64,000 nt of DNA from Heterohyrax brucei. Taxonomy: Eukaryota; Chordata; Mammalia; Hyracoidea; Procaviidae. Location of the stretch: contig CM053140.1 of NCBI GenBank assembly GCA_028571685.1, forward strand, positions 60,332,201 to 60,396,200, written 5' to 3'. Below, one piece after another: positions 32,291 through 42,720 of the stretch. The notes beneath the pieces are model-generated. The model was not told the DNA's origin, did not search any database, and saw only the letters and a list, made by a program, of their open reading frames with translations. A program made the position numbers and the translations under genes. How positions within the stretch are numbered: position 1 is the first letter of the stretch; each line of letters opens with the position of its first letter.

Positions 32291-33084
32291 AGCCCAGGTC
32301 TAAAGCTCTCTCTTGTCCACAATACAATCTCAATCTCAATATGTAAAATCAAAACCTACAGAAACAGGCACTATTTTGATACTCCCAAATAAGTGAATAA
32401 ATAAACATTCTTGCTTAAAAAATCACCTAAATATTCTCAATCCCCTGTTAACAATATCTGGGTTCTCCTGGGATTCTGCTGGTGCCCAACGCAGTGGTTA
32501 AGGGTTGCCAGAAAGTTGAATGCCTGAGGATGCGCCTGGGTGTTTTGACCTTGAGCTTTGCATGAGGCTTCACAAGATACCCCTTGGCTTTCTGCCCTGG
32601 ACTCAGCCTTCGCTGCCTTCTGAGGTACCTCCTAGTGTTTAGAACATCAGGCCAATTCAATGTTCAAGGGTGCAGGTACTCACAGGGGTGCCTGCATGGG
32701 CTGGGGAGAGAAGCAGTGGCGAGGGGGTTGAAGCAAGTCCTACAGATAATGAAAGGCCTTGTCCACCTGGCTAAGGAGTCTGTATTTTATAAACGGGCAC
32801 ATCTTGAATGGGAGAGTGTGTGAGCAGAAGAGGGAGTGAGAGAAGGCTATTGAATCTCATTCTCACAGAACAGCACACAGGTCCCTCTGGGCAGCATCCA
32901 GCACATAGGAGAGGCGAAGCAAACACTTGAGACTGAATGGCGTGTCCTGCTGGGAGCTGTCAGGGGAGAGCGTTCAACAGTAAGTTCCTACACAGTTGCG
33001 TAAGTCCTGGAAAGCACTGAGAGGAGGGAGACACCAATGCCCTCCCCTGCCTACGTACCTACAACACGCACAGACCGTTCAGTG
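32291..33084. other. No gene recognised
   Basis: Single-copy-looking DNA. An old-repeat block may lie at 32,740-32,830 ('gaaaggccttgtccacctgg'). Confidence 0.4.
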
Positions 33085-33265
33085 CAGCCCAGACCACCCT
33101 CTGAAGCAGTCCTCACCTGGCTGGACATTAGATTCACCCGTGGAGCTTTAAAGGCACCACGGTCTCAGGCCAGCCTGCACCAATGGAATCAGAAGCTCCA
33201 GAAGTGGAACATGGGAACCTGTGACTTTAACTTGTCCACTGAGTGATTCTGAGGGACACTGAGGA
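33085..33265 (+). repeat. MER5-like hAT DNA transposon fossil
   Basis: 'ctggacattagattcacccg', 'tggagctttaaaggcaccac', 'aatggaatcagaagctccag' and 'tgatt' blocks match the MER5A plan. It is a nonautonomous hAT-Charlie relic. Confidence 0.6.
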
Positions 33266-33372
33266 TGGACCTGTTTATGAGGACACCATGGGCACAGAGG
33301 GAAGGAGGGATGCTACAGATTGAACTGTGGCCCCCCAAAATATATGTTGGGGTGCTAATCCCTGTGCCTATG

Positions 33373-33590
33373 GACAAGGAATCCTAGTGGTGCAATAGTT
33401 AAGCACTCGGATGTTAACTGAAAGGTTGGCAGTTCAAACTCATACAGCAGTTCCAGGAGAGAAAGACCTGGCCATCTGCTCCTCTAACAGTACCAGCTTA
33501 GAAAACCCTATGTGGCAGTTCTGCTGTGTCACACTGAGTTGCTATGAGCCACAAATCAACTGGAAAGCACCTGACAACATCTTTGTTAAG
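33373..33590 (+). mobile_element. AfroSINE, long variant
   Basis: Sense, with 'ggaatcctagtggtgcaata', B-box-like 'cagttcaaactc', the extra middle block 'agaaagacctggccatctgc', and tail 'atcaactggaaagcacctga'. It is inside the LTR. Confidence 0.82.
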
Positions 33591-33865
33591 TTAATGGCCC
33601 ATACCATTGTAAGATGTCTCCTAAACTAGTCACTTATGACCTATAGAAAGAGCCAATTAGACACAGAGGCACACACACGGGGAAAGAGAGACGCCATGTC
33701 ACAATCTCAAAGGAACTAAGGAGTTCCCAGGCCTACTGACAAGGAAGGAATCAACATAACAAAAGCTCAGATTTGGACTTCCAGCCTCCAGAACTGTGAG
33801 AAAATAAATCTGTGTTCTTCGGAGCCATCCCCTTGTGGTATTCCTATTACAGCAGCACTAGAAAA

Positions 33866-34076
33866 GTCTCTGGGTGGCACAGTGGCAAACAATTAAGCAC
33901 TTAGCTACTCACTGAAAGACTGGCTGCTCGAATTCACCCAGATGAGCCTTACTTGGAAGATCGGCCTGGTGATCTTTTTCCTAAAAGCTCCTTGAAAACC
34001 CTGTAGGACAGTTGTACTGGACACAAGTGGGATCCCCATGAGTAAGCATCGACTCAGTGACAAGCAACACCACCAA
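33866..34076 (+). mobile_element. AfroSINE, long variant
   Basis: Sense, inserted near the LTR 3' end. It has a perfect 13 bp TSD 'cagcactagaaaa' at 33,853-33,865 and 34,077-34,089. The middle block 'gatcggcctggtgatctttt' marks the long variant. The tail ends in 'caacaccaccaa'. Confidence 0.93.
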
Positions 34077-34096
34077 CAGCACTAGAAAACTAAGAC

Positions 34097-34659
34097 TAGG
34101 GCCAGTGGGCCCCTGCTGTGCCAGCCTCAATTTCCAGACAGGGCGGGACCCCGTGCAACTCAGGACTGGCTAAGGGCAGGTGGTTGATGCCAGGGTAGCC
34201 TGATGTCAGACCATCTCTGGGGAAACCTGAAGGGACACGTGCAATCTCCAGCATCCTGTGACCCCACAGTAGGCCTCCCATGGTTCACGCTGCCCCTGCA
34301 GCCACAGCCTCTCTGGGTATCTCTTCCCCTAGCCTCCCTCAGAGCAGTGGGCTCTCCAGCACTCAAAACTGACACATAAGTGGAAGCTGACTTCTCCTTA
34401 TCAGGCTGTTCCCAAGTTCCTTATTTTAGCAAAATATATATATAGCAGCAACTAAAACAAACACATATTTACTTTTGTGTTCTTAAAACAGATTTGTCAC
34501 TGATTAACACACCCACAGTAGTCCTTTTCTCATAGCTGAAAGTGAGATCATCACCAGCAGACACTTTTAAGTCTATAGCACGGGACCCATACCATATCAA
34601 TCTACACTGAAAATTATTAGGGAGCCTGGGTGAGCTTTCAGTGTTATTAATTTAGGGGT
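34097..34659. other. No gene recognised
   Basis: Single-copy-looking DNA. There is a short (TA)n-like run at 34,433-34,442. Confidence 0.45.
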
Positions 34660-34835
34660 CTTCACCTCTGGACGCACAGTAGAACATTATGAGCTTTGAA
34701 AAACTGCCTGTGCCTGGGCCATCCCCCAAAAGGATCTGATTTAATTAGTCTCATTTGTTGCTGTACAGTGTGATGTTTTTAAAGGTCCAGGTGATTCCAG
34801 TTCACAGCCATAGTCTAGAACCACCACTTTTTATG
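34660..34835 (+). repeat. MER5-like hAT fossil
   Basis: 'ttatgagctttgaaaaactg', 'cctgtgcctgggccatcccc', 'ggtccaggtgattccagttc' and 'ctagaaccaccac' match MER5A order. Confidence 0.68.
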
Positions 34836-34850
34836 GTGCTATTCATTTAC

Positions 34851-35010
34851 AGAAGCCCTGGCTGCATAGTGATAAAGTGTTATGGCTGCTAACAAAAAGG
34901 TCAGCTGTTCAAACCCACCAGCCACTCCTCTTCAACTCTACGAGGGAGTTCTGCTCTGTCCTATAGGGTTTATAGGGTTGCTATGAGTTTAGTTTGGTTT
35001 AGTTTTTGGT
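34851..35010 (+). mobile_element. AfroSINE
   Basis: Sense full-length copy: 'agccctggctgcatagtgat', B-box-like 'tgttcaaaccc', 'tctgtcctatagggtttata' and a GTTT-rich tail. Confidence 0.87.
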
Positions 35011-35120
35011 ACTCCTTCATTCTCCTACTCTTCCACTCCCTGTGGGCTTTCCTAGGCCAGGATCAGTTACAGAGTAGAACTCAAAATATAATATTATTAA
35101 TAACTGTATGAGTCCTGGCA

Positions 35121-35285
35121 AGGAGTCCCTGAGAGGTGCACACAGTTAACATTCAAGTCTGTCCAAAGGCTCCTCAAGAGACCTAATGATTTACTTCCAA
35201 AACTTTAGCTGCTGAAAACTCTATAAAGCATAGTTTCATACTGGCACACAGGGGGTCAACTGCACGGGAACTGGTTTTAAATTAG
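35121..35285 (+). mobile_element. AfroSINE, long variant, degraded
   Basis: 'ggagtccctgagaggtgcac', then 'gatttacttccaaaacttta', then 'actggcacacagggggtcaa' and a TTTT end. It is divergent. Confidence 0.68.
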
Positions 35286-35299
35286 GGCTTGAAACTGGT

Positions 35300-35560
35300 T
35301 CTGTTTGGTTTGATCCTCTGCTGAGAATTTGAATTTCCACCCCAGGTATACTGAATCAGAAGTAACATTTTAACAAGATCCTCAAGTGATTCTTATGTAT
35401 ATATCTACATTGTAATAAAACCCTCAGGCAATTCTTAAGTGTACTTAAAATGTGGCTGGCAACATAAGATAAGAATCACTTGGAGATCTCATGTATACAT
35501 AGACATTTTAACAAGATCCCTAAGTGATTTTATGTATACACCTACTATTTAAGTACACAT
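35300..35560. repeat. MER5-like fossil with internal duplication
   Basis: 'cattttaacaagatcc' occurs twice (about 35,367 and 35,503), each followed by 'aagtgatt...tatgta'. A sequence like 'gcaattcttaagtgtact' lies between. It looks like a duplicated MER5 3' part. Confidence 0.5.
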
Positions 35561-36007
35561 AAACGTTCAAAGCCTTATTTTGAATACTAGAGGTCTGCTT
35601 TTCCCTAGCCCTAGCAAAGAACCTCTGATGAAAGACAGACTGAAGACACTGATTCATGCTGGTCCACAGCCTGTGTGCTCTAAGACTCATTCTTTGCCCT
35701 TGTCCTGTTTTGCTGGGTATTCAGAAAGCCATATTCCTTTGGCTGCTTTGCCTTCTGGCCCCTTGATAGACTAGGTCACTGGGAAGCCCTGGTACAGGTT
35801 GGTGGGTGAGGAAGTAAAAAAGCAGCAGCATTGCCCTTCCTTGCTTTCTGCTCCAGCTGACAATAGCAGGAGCGGCATCTCCTGTGGGGTTCCATCTCCT
35901 GTTGATCGGCCCCTCCCTCTAGCTTCAGTCTTCTGCTGGGGAGCCCTTGTTGGGGCTCTAACTCCCGCCCAATGGTCCAAGCTTCAGAGATCTGATCACA
36001 CAACTCT
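35561..36007. other. No gene recognised
   Basis: Single-copy-looking DNA leading up to the palindrome. Confidence 0.45.
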
Positions 36008-36071
36008 CTCCAGACATAGGGTGTTGAAATTGTCTTGCTAGCAAGACAATTTCAACACCCTATGTCTGGAG
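36008..36071. repeat. Perfect 64 bp palindrome, no spacer
   Basis: Two 32 bp arms (36,008-36,039 and 36,040-36,071) are exact reverse complements and meet at 'gctagc' (36,037-36,042). I checked every base pair, and pairing stops at 36,007/36,072. A SINE tail fragment follows directly on the right. Confidence 0.97.
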
Positions 36072-36115
36072 GGTTGCCCTGAGTCAGATCCGACTCGACG
36101 GCACTTGGCTGGCAT
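36072..36115 (+). mobile_element. Tail-only AfroSINE fragment
   Basis: 'ggttgccctgagtcagatcc', 'gactcgacggcacttggctg' and 'gca'. It has no tRNA-like head. The 'gcacttggct' ending is shared with the fragments at 50,115 and 55,771 and differs from the usual GTTT-rich end. Confidence 0.72.
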
Positions 36116-37144
36116 TTCTGATCTCTGAGTTGCTTCTTCATCTCATCTGGATCCTCAGCTATTCCATTGTGTGTGCAATTCCTTGTATCAAACCCCTGTT
36201 TGAATCTCTAGAGTGGCTTCTCTTTTCCTGTAGGACTACAGATGATCCAGGTCTGGAGGTCAAAGCAAGGCAAGAGTGGCACCTCCTGGCTCCTCCCATC
36301 CCGACCTCACCATGGCTGGGTCTGCAGGGTTGACTTGTCCTCTCACTACAGGCGGTGGAGGAGGGAGAGAGCTGGCCCTGCATTACCTTCCAGGCAGGAA
36401 TCGTGCCTGGTGGTGAACGTGGCCCCATCAGTGTCCTCCCACTAACTGACCAGGTCCACACCTCTTCCTTCCTTGGGAGCTTGGAGGAGCTTTGGAAGGG
36501 CAACAGAGGCGGGTCTGACACGGGGCAAAAGGCAGACATCTTCTCCCCAACAATAAGGGGTCAGACTGTGTTGATTACTACAACAGTGCTTTAAACAAAA
36601 TACACTGGAAACACAGGGGCAAAGAGTGTTTATTTCAACTGGGAGGTGAAGGCAGCTGTCTAGAAGTCTGCCTTTGGCCTTAGCCTTGGAAGTGGAGTAG
36701 GATTCTAGTAGGCAGAAATGAGGCTTCCTGGGGTGGGAAATACTGGACACAGTGCTGGAACACCGAAGGACCTGGTGTGTCTGGGCTACAGGATGCTGTA
36801 GAAAAGTCTGGAAGTAGTAAGGGCTGGTGAGCGTAAAGACAGAGGATCTGAAGACCCAAAAGGGATTGAAATGCATGCTCCCAATGCATCACGGACAAGC
36901 ACTGCTGATGGGGAATGGGGTGTGACACAAATCATCGACTCACACGGCCTTAGAATCCTAACAAGGTTTAAGTGAGAACAATAAAATTACACTGCGCTAA
37001 AGCCTTAAAATCTTACAATGTCTTGCCGCCTTAGGATAATTGAGTTGGAGAATGTCAGGGATATAGATTTTCAAAATCACAGACATTTTGAATCTTACAC
37101 TGCTTGAGCATCAAAACTTTGGCGAGTTCTTAATTATGAAAATA
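36116..37144. other. No gene recognised
   Basis: 1 kb of single-copy-looking DNA. Frames of 126 and 144 codons on the minus strand overlap each other and plus-strand frames and have no domain. Low confidence that any is real. Confidence 0.4.
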
Positions 37145-37310
37145 TGCACTCTGTGCTCAGTGCTTTGTACACATCGTGTCCTTTTGACCTCCAAAGGAGC
37201 TATAATTTTGCCTGATTTTCCAGATGAAGAAACTGAAGTTCAGTGAATGTGAGTCAAACGCTGCAGACCAAGCACCTTGTAAACAGCACGACCGGGACTC
37301 GGCTCAGCTT
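37145..37310 (+). repeat. MIR SINE fossil
   Basis: 'tgctcagtgctttgtacaca' then 'attttccagatgaagaaact' then 'gaagttcagtgaatgtgagt' is a sense MIR. Confidence 0.75.
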
Positions 37311-38164
37311 GCTCAGCGCCCAGAACTTAGGCTCTTGGCCATTCTGTTGCTTTGCCTTCTATCAGGCCTCTCTGCTGAGTGCTCAGTCATCCTCAGTGTA
37401 CACTTAAACAGTGACAGGGAGCTCATTACCTCTCCCTGGGGCCACTCACCTACCCCAACTTTGGATACATCTCTCCTTCACAGGCATCTACCCACTGGCA
37501 CCAAATATGCCTCAAGAGACCCTGAAGGAAACAAACCTTCACCCACACCTCCTGAGGGGAGGAGGAACAGCTACGTGAGTCAGGACAGCAATGGCACAAG
37601 AGTGCAGTGTCTTGGATTAGAAAGGACGTGATCACAGTGACCCCTGACAAAGGTGAGGGTGCTTACCCTCAACTGAGAGAAATGGAGGGGCTAAAATCAA
37701 GCAACTGGGAGCATTTGCACTCAGAGATAAATGACGATGGAGCCACAAATATTAGGAAGGTAGCATAGCAGGGGAGCAGAGCAGAAAGGGAAAGCATTAA
37801 ATAGACATTTTCTAAGGGTCAGAGTTGAGGCTAATCAAATTGGAATCATAAGTGCTATGTCTTTATTTTCTGGGTTCCCTTTTCTGAAGACTCATTCTGT
37901 AAAATGCGCCTCGCGCATCTATCCTTCCAGATGGCTTTTTAAGTGAAGCTGTTTGTTAATCGACAGAAGAAATGGGAGACTGAGCAGGAGGGGCCAGCAG
38001 ACAGGGGTGGGTTGGGGGTGGGAAGGAGACACGGCAGCGACAGCAGAGCGTGGGTAGAAGGAGGAGTCTCCCAGGAGCTGGAAGGCATGAAGCTGGGCCT
38101 CCCAGCATGGGGCCCTCTGGGATCAGCTGAGTCACAATGACCAGAGTCCCAGTGGCAATCGCTG
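37311..38164. other. No gene recognised
   Basis: Includes the 3' part of a 135-codon frame with no domain that overlaps the MIR. A repeat-free AT-rich stretch lies at about 37,800-37,970. Confidence 0.42.
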
Positions 38165-38365
38165 AGTGTGTCCAGCACTGGGGTGAGTACTCTGGATCAT
38201 TGCCCAGTACATCCTCACACGACCTTGTGCTGTGGGTACCGTGACCCTATTCATCCCATAGGGAAGCTCAGAGAGGGGCAGGGACTTGCCCAAAGCCACC
38301 AAGCTGATGAGAGGCAGATCTGGGATTCAAGCTCAAGTCTGTCTGACTCCAGAGCCACAGCCCTC
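38165..38365 (+). repeat. MIR SINE, near full length
   Basis: Sense MIR with 5' 'gtgtccagcactggggtgag', 'gggaagctcagagaggggca', 'gggacttgcccaaagccacc' and 3' 'caagtctgtctgactccaga'. Confidence 0.85.
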
Positions 38366-38464
38366 AACCAGCCTCTCCCAGACTGTCAGCTGGAAGGACC
38401 TCAGCCACAACACAGAACTCAGGCTCTGAGACCTCTCAGTGGCTCCAGCTGTCCAGGGCAGTGA

Positions 38465-38605
38465 AGAGTGTTGCTCCATAGTTCTTAGGCCTGACTCTGC
38501 ATCAGAATCCCCATGGAACTCTTCAGCAATACCAGAGCCTTTAGGGGTGGGAGGTCTCCCCAGACCCTCTAACATAGAGCTGAGGTTGAGAACCCCAAGC
38601 TGCAC
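38465..38605 (+). repeat. MER5-like hAT fossil
   Basis: 'ctgcatcagaatccccatgg', 'ggggtgggaggtctccccag' and 'gctgaggttgagaacccc' fit MER5A/B. Confidence 0.68.
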
Positions 38606-39534
38606 TGACCACCTCCTTGTATAGATGAGGAGCCAAGAGCCCAGGGGCGGGGCACTTTCACAGGACCTCACAGCTGGAGAGAGGGTCTAGAACCTGCATC
38701 CCACTCTGTCCCATTCTCAAGGTGAGTGTTCTGGTGACAGTCACTGAAAGGCTGGAGGAAATAGAACTTGCTGTCACCACACATCGATGACAGCCCAGAG
38801 GGAGGGCCCATGATGGATTGCCTTGTCACCTGTACATCCAGAGGTCTCCGTGTCCTCTTGCCTTCTTCCTCAGTGCAGTCTGACCTTCTGCCCCCACCAA
38901 GCTGGATTTCAGGAGGCCGTGCTGGCTCACCCACTCCCTCTGCCATAGGTAGTATATGCACCTTCCCACACCAGTGGCCCCATCCCCGTGTCTGCAGCTG
39001 TGGCTCCATAATAATTATGAACAGAAAGAGGAAGAAAGTTTCTTGGAGGTGGGGAGCTGCGAGACAATGATGGAGCAGGGAAATGCTTCAGCTGCTTCCT
39101 CTTGTGACAGCCTAGTTTCAGGCCTAACATTACACTACATTCTTCAAAGTTTCAAATCAAATGCATTATAGCACATACAGAGGACAAGAGTCTCTTAAAC
39201 AACAAAAAGTTCTGGAAATGACAGGTGTCTCTCATTCACAAACGAGGTCTTTGCTGCTCCAGTGACAGGGGCTTCTGTCTCATTTCTCGGATGGGTGAAA
39301 CAGGGCAAGGTACAAGGCCAGGGCTAGGGTCCCCAAGGCAATGGCAGAAGGGGAGGGCTTAGCAGCCTTGCTCTTGCTGACCTGGTCAGGCTCTCAGCTC
39401 ACTAAGCTCATCGTGGTCCCCCAAAGTGGCTCCTTTCTGAGATTTCCTATCGAGAAAATTCTTCCTCATCCCCTGGGATCATAAGCTTAGAAGGTCTGGG
39501 ATCCCTATCTCCATCACTTCCCCTAAGTTGCATT
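38606..39534. other. No gene recognised
   Basis: Single-copy-looking DNA with no feature recognised. Frames up to 113 codons are unsupported. Confidence 0.45.
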
Positions 39535-39680
39535 TCTGTCTTCATCCATTCACCAAACATGTCCCAATTACCTACTTGTGCTCTGCTTACAGCAGGGGAC
39601 ACAGCCATGACTGAAGCAGACATGGTCCCTCTCACCACGGAGCTTATATTCTAGCAAGGGAGACAGGGATAGGTGATCCC
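39535..39680 (-). repeat. L2 3' end, antisense
   Basis: 'cattcaccaaacatgtccca', 'gcaggggacacagccatgac', 'acatggtccctctcaccacg' and 'gagcttatattctagcaagg' match the reverse L2 terminus. Confidence 0.8.
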
Positions 39681-40604
39681 GGCGGTGACACAGCACAGCT
39701 GTGCTGAGGGCTGTGATTGGTGCCCAGAGAGAGCTCTCCAGAGGAAACGGCAGGTGCTAGGGTCCCAAGGGAGAGCTCGGCAGAGCTCTCTTCCCTCTGA
39801 AGAGGGAAGACACTGACTCTCCAGCTTTGCTCGGCTTAGTCTCCGGGAGAGGTGCTAGCTCCCAGCTTCACGGTGAACTAGGTCTTCCCAGTAAACACTC
39901 ACCTGACTGCAGTCTGCAATCCCCTCGGGGTACCCCCTCTCCCACTTGCTGCTCCTTTGGAAACTGAAGTTCTCCTGAAGGACCAGAGTCTGGGGTTTGT
40001 GTTCTCCAAGAGTGAGGCCACAAGCTCCACCCCAGAGGCATCTCTCTCAGCCTCTCTGGAGAGCAGTTCCTGATGCGCGATGGATATAATCAACCCTACC
40101 CTCACCCCTGGCAGCAGTTCGGAGAGACTCAGAGTTCACATCTGTAAGGTTCCTGCCACTATTACTTACCTAGGAGGCCATGACAAATAGGGGTGCATGA
40201 ATCCACAGGGACTGGAACCAGTTTGTTTGAGGAGCTAACATCATCTGCTGACCCATTCCTCTGGTCCTCCTGACTCACTGCCACCTCTGTGGACCAAAGT
40301 CATGTGACCAGACTGTGGTTGTAATGGGCAGATACATCTAGAATCCCTAGAACCCCTAGAAGAGCTGAGAAGAGAGGCAGATGTAGCAGAGGGAGTATGG
40401 GCTTCTGACAGATCCATTTTCTTTCTGATATTTGTCCTGGTTCTGCCTCTGGCTCTTCGTGTGGACCAGCCAGCCACTCTGGAAGACTCCTAGGATCAAG
40501 AATGGATGACAGCCCCATAACTCCGCAGGTATTGGATGCTGACGGTCATGACCAGCCCACTGTACTCCAAGCACTGAGCAAAACACCGCTCTCATTGTCT
40601 CTGG
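39681..40604. other. No gene recognised
   Basis: Single-copy-looking DNA. 'agagctctcttccctctga' and 'agagggaag' near 39,783-39,808 form a small imperfect inverted repeat. Nothing else was seen. Confidence 0.42.
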
Positions 40605-40700
40605 GACCCTGGAGCTGCCTTGTGATTAAGCATACTACGATACTATTTTAGAGATGAGGAGACCAAGGCTCAGAGAGAGGTGTTGTCTCTTTCTCCTTTT
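40605..40700 (+). repeat. MIR fragment
   Basis: 'attttagagatgaggagacc' then 'aaggctcagagagagg'. Confidence 0.68.
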
Positions 40701-41214
40701 GAGAGTCCCTCACCTCTGAGTTTACCCCCAGACCATCAACTTTGCTGGCTAGTGCTGATTTTAGGCAGTGGCCTAGAAATGGTATCTCTTAGAGAGTATA
40801 GCTGCAGAGGTGAATGCCAATGATGAAGGAGCACTGTGTCTTTCCAGACCAGCTTTGTGGGAGCTGTTCAGTGGCTTGGTGGCGTGCTGGAGAAACTGTT
40901 ATAAGAACAGCAGAGAGACTCCATCAGCCTGGAGCAGGGTACCACAGCTCACAAACCTGCAACCTGCTGGGAGTAAGGGCAGGGCAACAGGGGGCTTTCG
41001 GCACCAACTCCTAGATATGATTCCAGTCTTGAGCTCCCAGCACCTCTAGGAGTGATAATGGCTGCAGGTGAAGTTATGCAACGCATAAGCCCCTGGATCC
41101 AGCCATACCTGGCATGGAATCCATCCTAGAGTTTCTAATTTCATGAGTCACTTTTTGACTTCAGTCAGTCTAAGTTGCATGACATCATTTGTTCCTGAAG
41201 GAGTGCCAACTAGC
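40701..41214. other. No gene recognised
   Basis: Single-copy-looking DNA with no feature recognised. Confidence 0.45.
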
Positions 41215-41345
41215 ACAGAAATATTATGAGATAGCACTATTCTATAGATGAGAAATTTGAGGTTTAAGTGGCGCAGTTTGAGGATCCCAGGGAATTTAAG
41301 TAACTGCTTAAGAGCCCTGCTAGGAGTAATAGAGTCATGGTGTAA
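41215..41345 (+). repeat. MIR fragment
   Basis: 'ctattctatagatgagaaat' then 'ttgaggtttaagtgg' and 'taagtaactgcttaagagc' is a degraded sense MIR. Confidence 0.6.
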
Positions 41346-41464
41346 GCCAGGTCTCTCTACCTTCAGAGTTTGTGGAAAGGGGTTGCTGACACAGCCTGTC
41401 CTGAAGTTAGTTAGGGATCCACACGGGGAAAGAAGATTCAAGCTTCGGGAAATAGGCAGGTGAA

Positions 41465-41600
41465 CTACAGACTCAGGGTCAGGGATTTGGTTGAGACAGG
41501 GCTTTATCACTCCGAGAGGACTGGATGCTTCTTGCCCTCTCTGGGTCTCAGATTCAAAGTCTGCAAGTAGGGATAGTGATACCCACCTTTTCTCCCTTGG
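41465..41600 (-). repeat. MIR-like fragment, antisense
   Basis: 'gccctctctgggtctcagat' and 'aaagtctgcaagtagggata' resemble the antisense MIR core. Weak. Confidence 0.45.
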
Positions 41601-42044
41601 TGGGAACGAGGCACACACATATGAACCTCAATGGTTTATAAGCTGAGGGTGTTGTGCACACTTGTGGGAAAGGTTGACACCCTCCCAGAGGTGACCTTTG
41701 TCTTTACTCAGGATGTGCTCAGGCAGCTAGGAGAAAGGTTTTCTTGGTCAAAGGGCCTAGCTCCAGTTGAAAGTGGGGTGGCCATTCCCTGCTACCATTG
41801 AACACTCAGAGAGGTACAGCTAAGTGCTGGGCAGGGGAGCTCTGTCACAGGAACAATCTAGCAGCTTCTTCTGGTCTTTTTTTCTCCTTTTTTCCTAATA
41901 ACAAGATGTCATGTGAGAAAAGGTTCTGATAATATAGTTTGTGGCCCTAGATCCATCTGTGCCTGAAAGCCATTAATTCTTTAAGCTTATAATATATGCC
42001 AGTCAATGAATCCCTTTTTAAAGAAAAAGACTGTTTAAGATGCT
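41601..42044. other. No gene recognised
   Basis: Single-copy-looking DNA, with a T-rich run at about 41,877-41,896, up to the target site of the class II LTR. Confidence 0.45.
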
Positions 42045-42155
42045 CCATCCTGTGGCGAGCCGCCCCCCCCCCCCCAGCGGCCGCACCCAAAGATGGCGCC
42101 TTGGCTTGTAGCCACACCCAGACCCAGAGACCTTAGAGCAGTAAACATCTTGCCT

Positions 42156-42176
42156 GCGCATGCCTGGGACATGCCC
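42156..42176 (+). promoter_or_regulatory. p53-like response element in the LTR
   Basis: Two RRRCWWGYYY-type half-sites are separated by 1 bp: 'gcgcatgcct' (one mismatch) at 42,156-42,165 and 'ggacatgccc' (perfect) at 42,167-42,176. The first half overlaps an NRF1-like 'tgcgcatgc'. This is a motif match only; binding is not shown. Confidence 0.5.
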
Positions 42177-42218
42177 TAGCCCTTACGTGGGCCAGTAGTG
42201 ATTGGCTGATTCATTCCG

Positions 42219-42245
42219 TATATAAGTGGAACTACTGGAAATAAA
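42219..42245 (+). promoter_or_regulatory. LTR TATA box and polyadenylation signal
   Basis: 'tatataag' at 42,219-42,226 is followed after only 13 bp by AATAAA at 42,240-42,245. A start site about 25-30 bp past the TATA box would lie at or beyond the AATAAA. The signal would then sit in U3, used only in the 3' LTR. Confidence 0.6.
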
Positions 42246-42474
42246 CGCTCTCTCTGCTTGAAGACCAGAGGACGTGGTGTCGGTCTGTTGCTCTCACTCC
42301 CCCGCGGGTCGGTATTGGGGGGATAGCGACACCATCCCCCTACTTTTAGTGTTGTTGTATTGACCCAAACCCAATGATATTCACTTGATTCTAATCATAT
42401 GATCTGCTAAGTTTACAATACGGCCTCAAATGAATCACTCCCTCTTAGTCCCATCACAGCATAATATATGAACT

Positions 42475-42720
42475 ATCACACACACACACATATGCTAAAT
42501 CCAACAGATGGATAAATCCTATCAGTCATGTATGGATACACACAAACACCCCATACAAATATACAAACTCATACAAACTCAGAAATAGAAGCACAGATAA
42601 CACCCACAAACTCACAACATCTCATCACACACAAAGAAACTCAGATAGGTCAACACCATCATATAGTCAGATATAGACTATTATCTTGCCCTCACCCACC
42701 CACGCACATCACACAGGTGA
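42475..42720. repeat. AC-rich low-complexity region
   Basis: Short (CA)n at 42,478-42,490, then about 230 bp dominated by A and C ('ccatacaaatatacaaactc', 'acacccacaaactcacaaca'). It is a decayed tandem repeat. The frame in it is an artefact. Confidence 0.75.

Larger units (their letters stand above)
33311..34096 (+). mobile_element. MaLR-type solo LTR with two SINEs inside
   Basis: It begins 'tgctacagattgaactgtgg' and 'ccccccaaaatatatg'. It resumes after the first SINE at about 33,590, with 'ccagcctccagaactgtgag' and 'aaaataaatctgtg' (polyadenylation signal). It ends 'gcactagaaaactaagac' after the second SINE. The flanks 'aggga' and 'agggc' could be a decayed 5 bp TSD. Confidence 0.72.
42051..42331 (+). 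mobile_element. Solo LTR of a class II (ERVK/IAP-like) endogenous retrovirus
   Basis: 281 bp, starting TGTGGCGAG and ending GCGACA. It has a perfect 6 bp TSD 'ccatcc' at 42,045-42,050 and 42,332-42,337, the length typical of betaretrovirus-like (class II) integration. Visible signals are a C13 run (42,063-42,075), a YY1-like 'aagatggcgcc' (42,090-42,100), an inverted CCAAT box 'attgg' (42,201), TATA 'tatataag' (42,219-42,226) and AATAAA (42,240-42,245). It keeps about 15 CpGs. The order of blocks recalls rodent IAP LTRs. No internal viral genes are present. Confidence 0.9.

Noticed and set aside
41148-41618. 156-codon minus-strand frame
   Set aside because: It overlaps MIR fragments and has no recognisable motif.
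42051-42331. CpG island promoter of a host gene
   Set aside because: TSD and TG...CA ends show a retroviral LTR. No exon follows.
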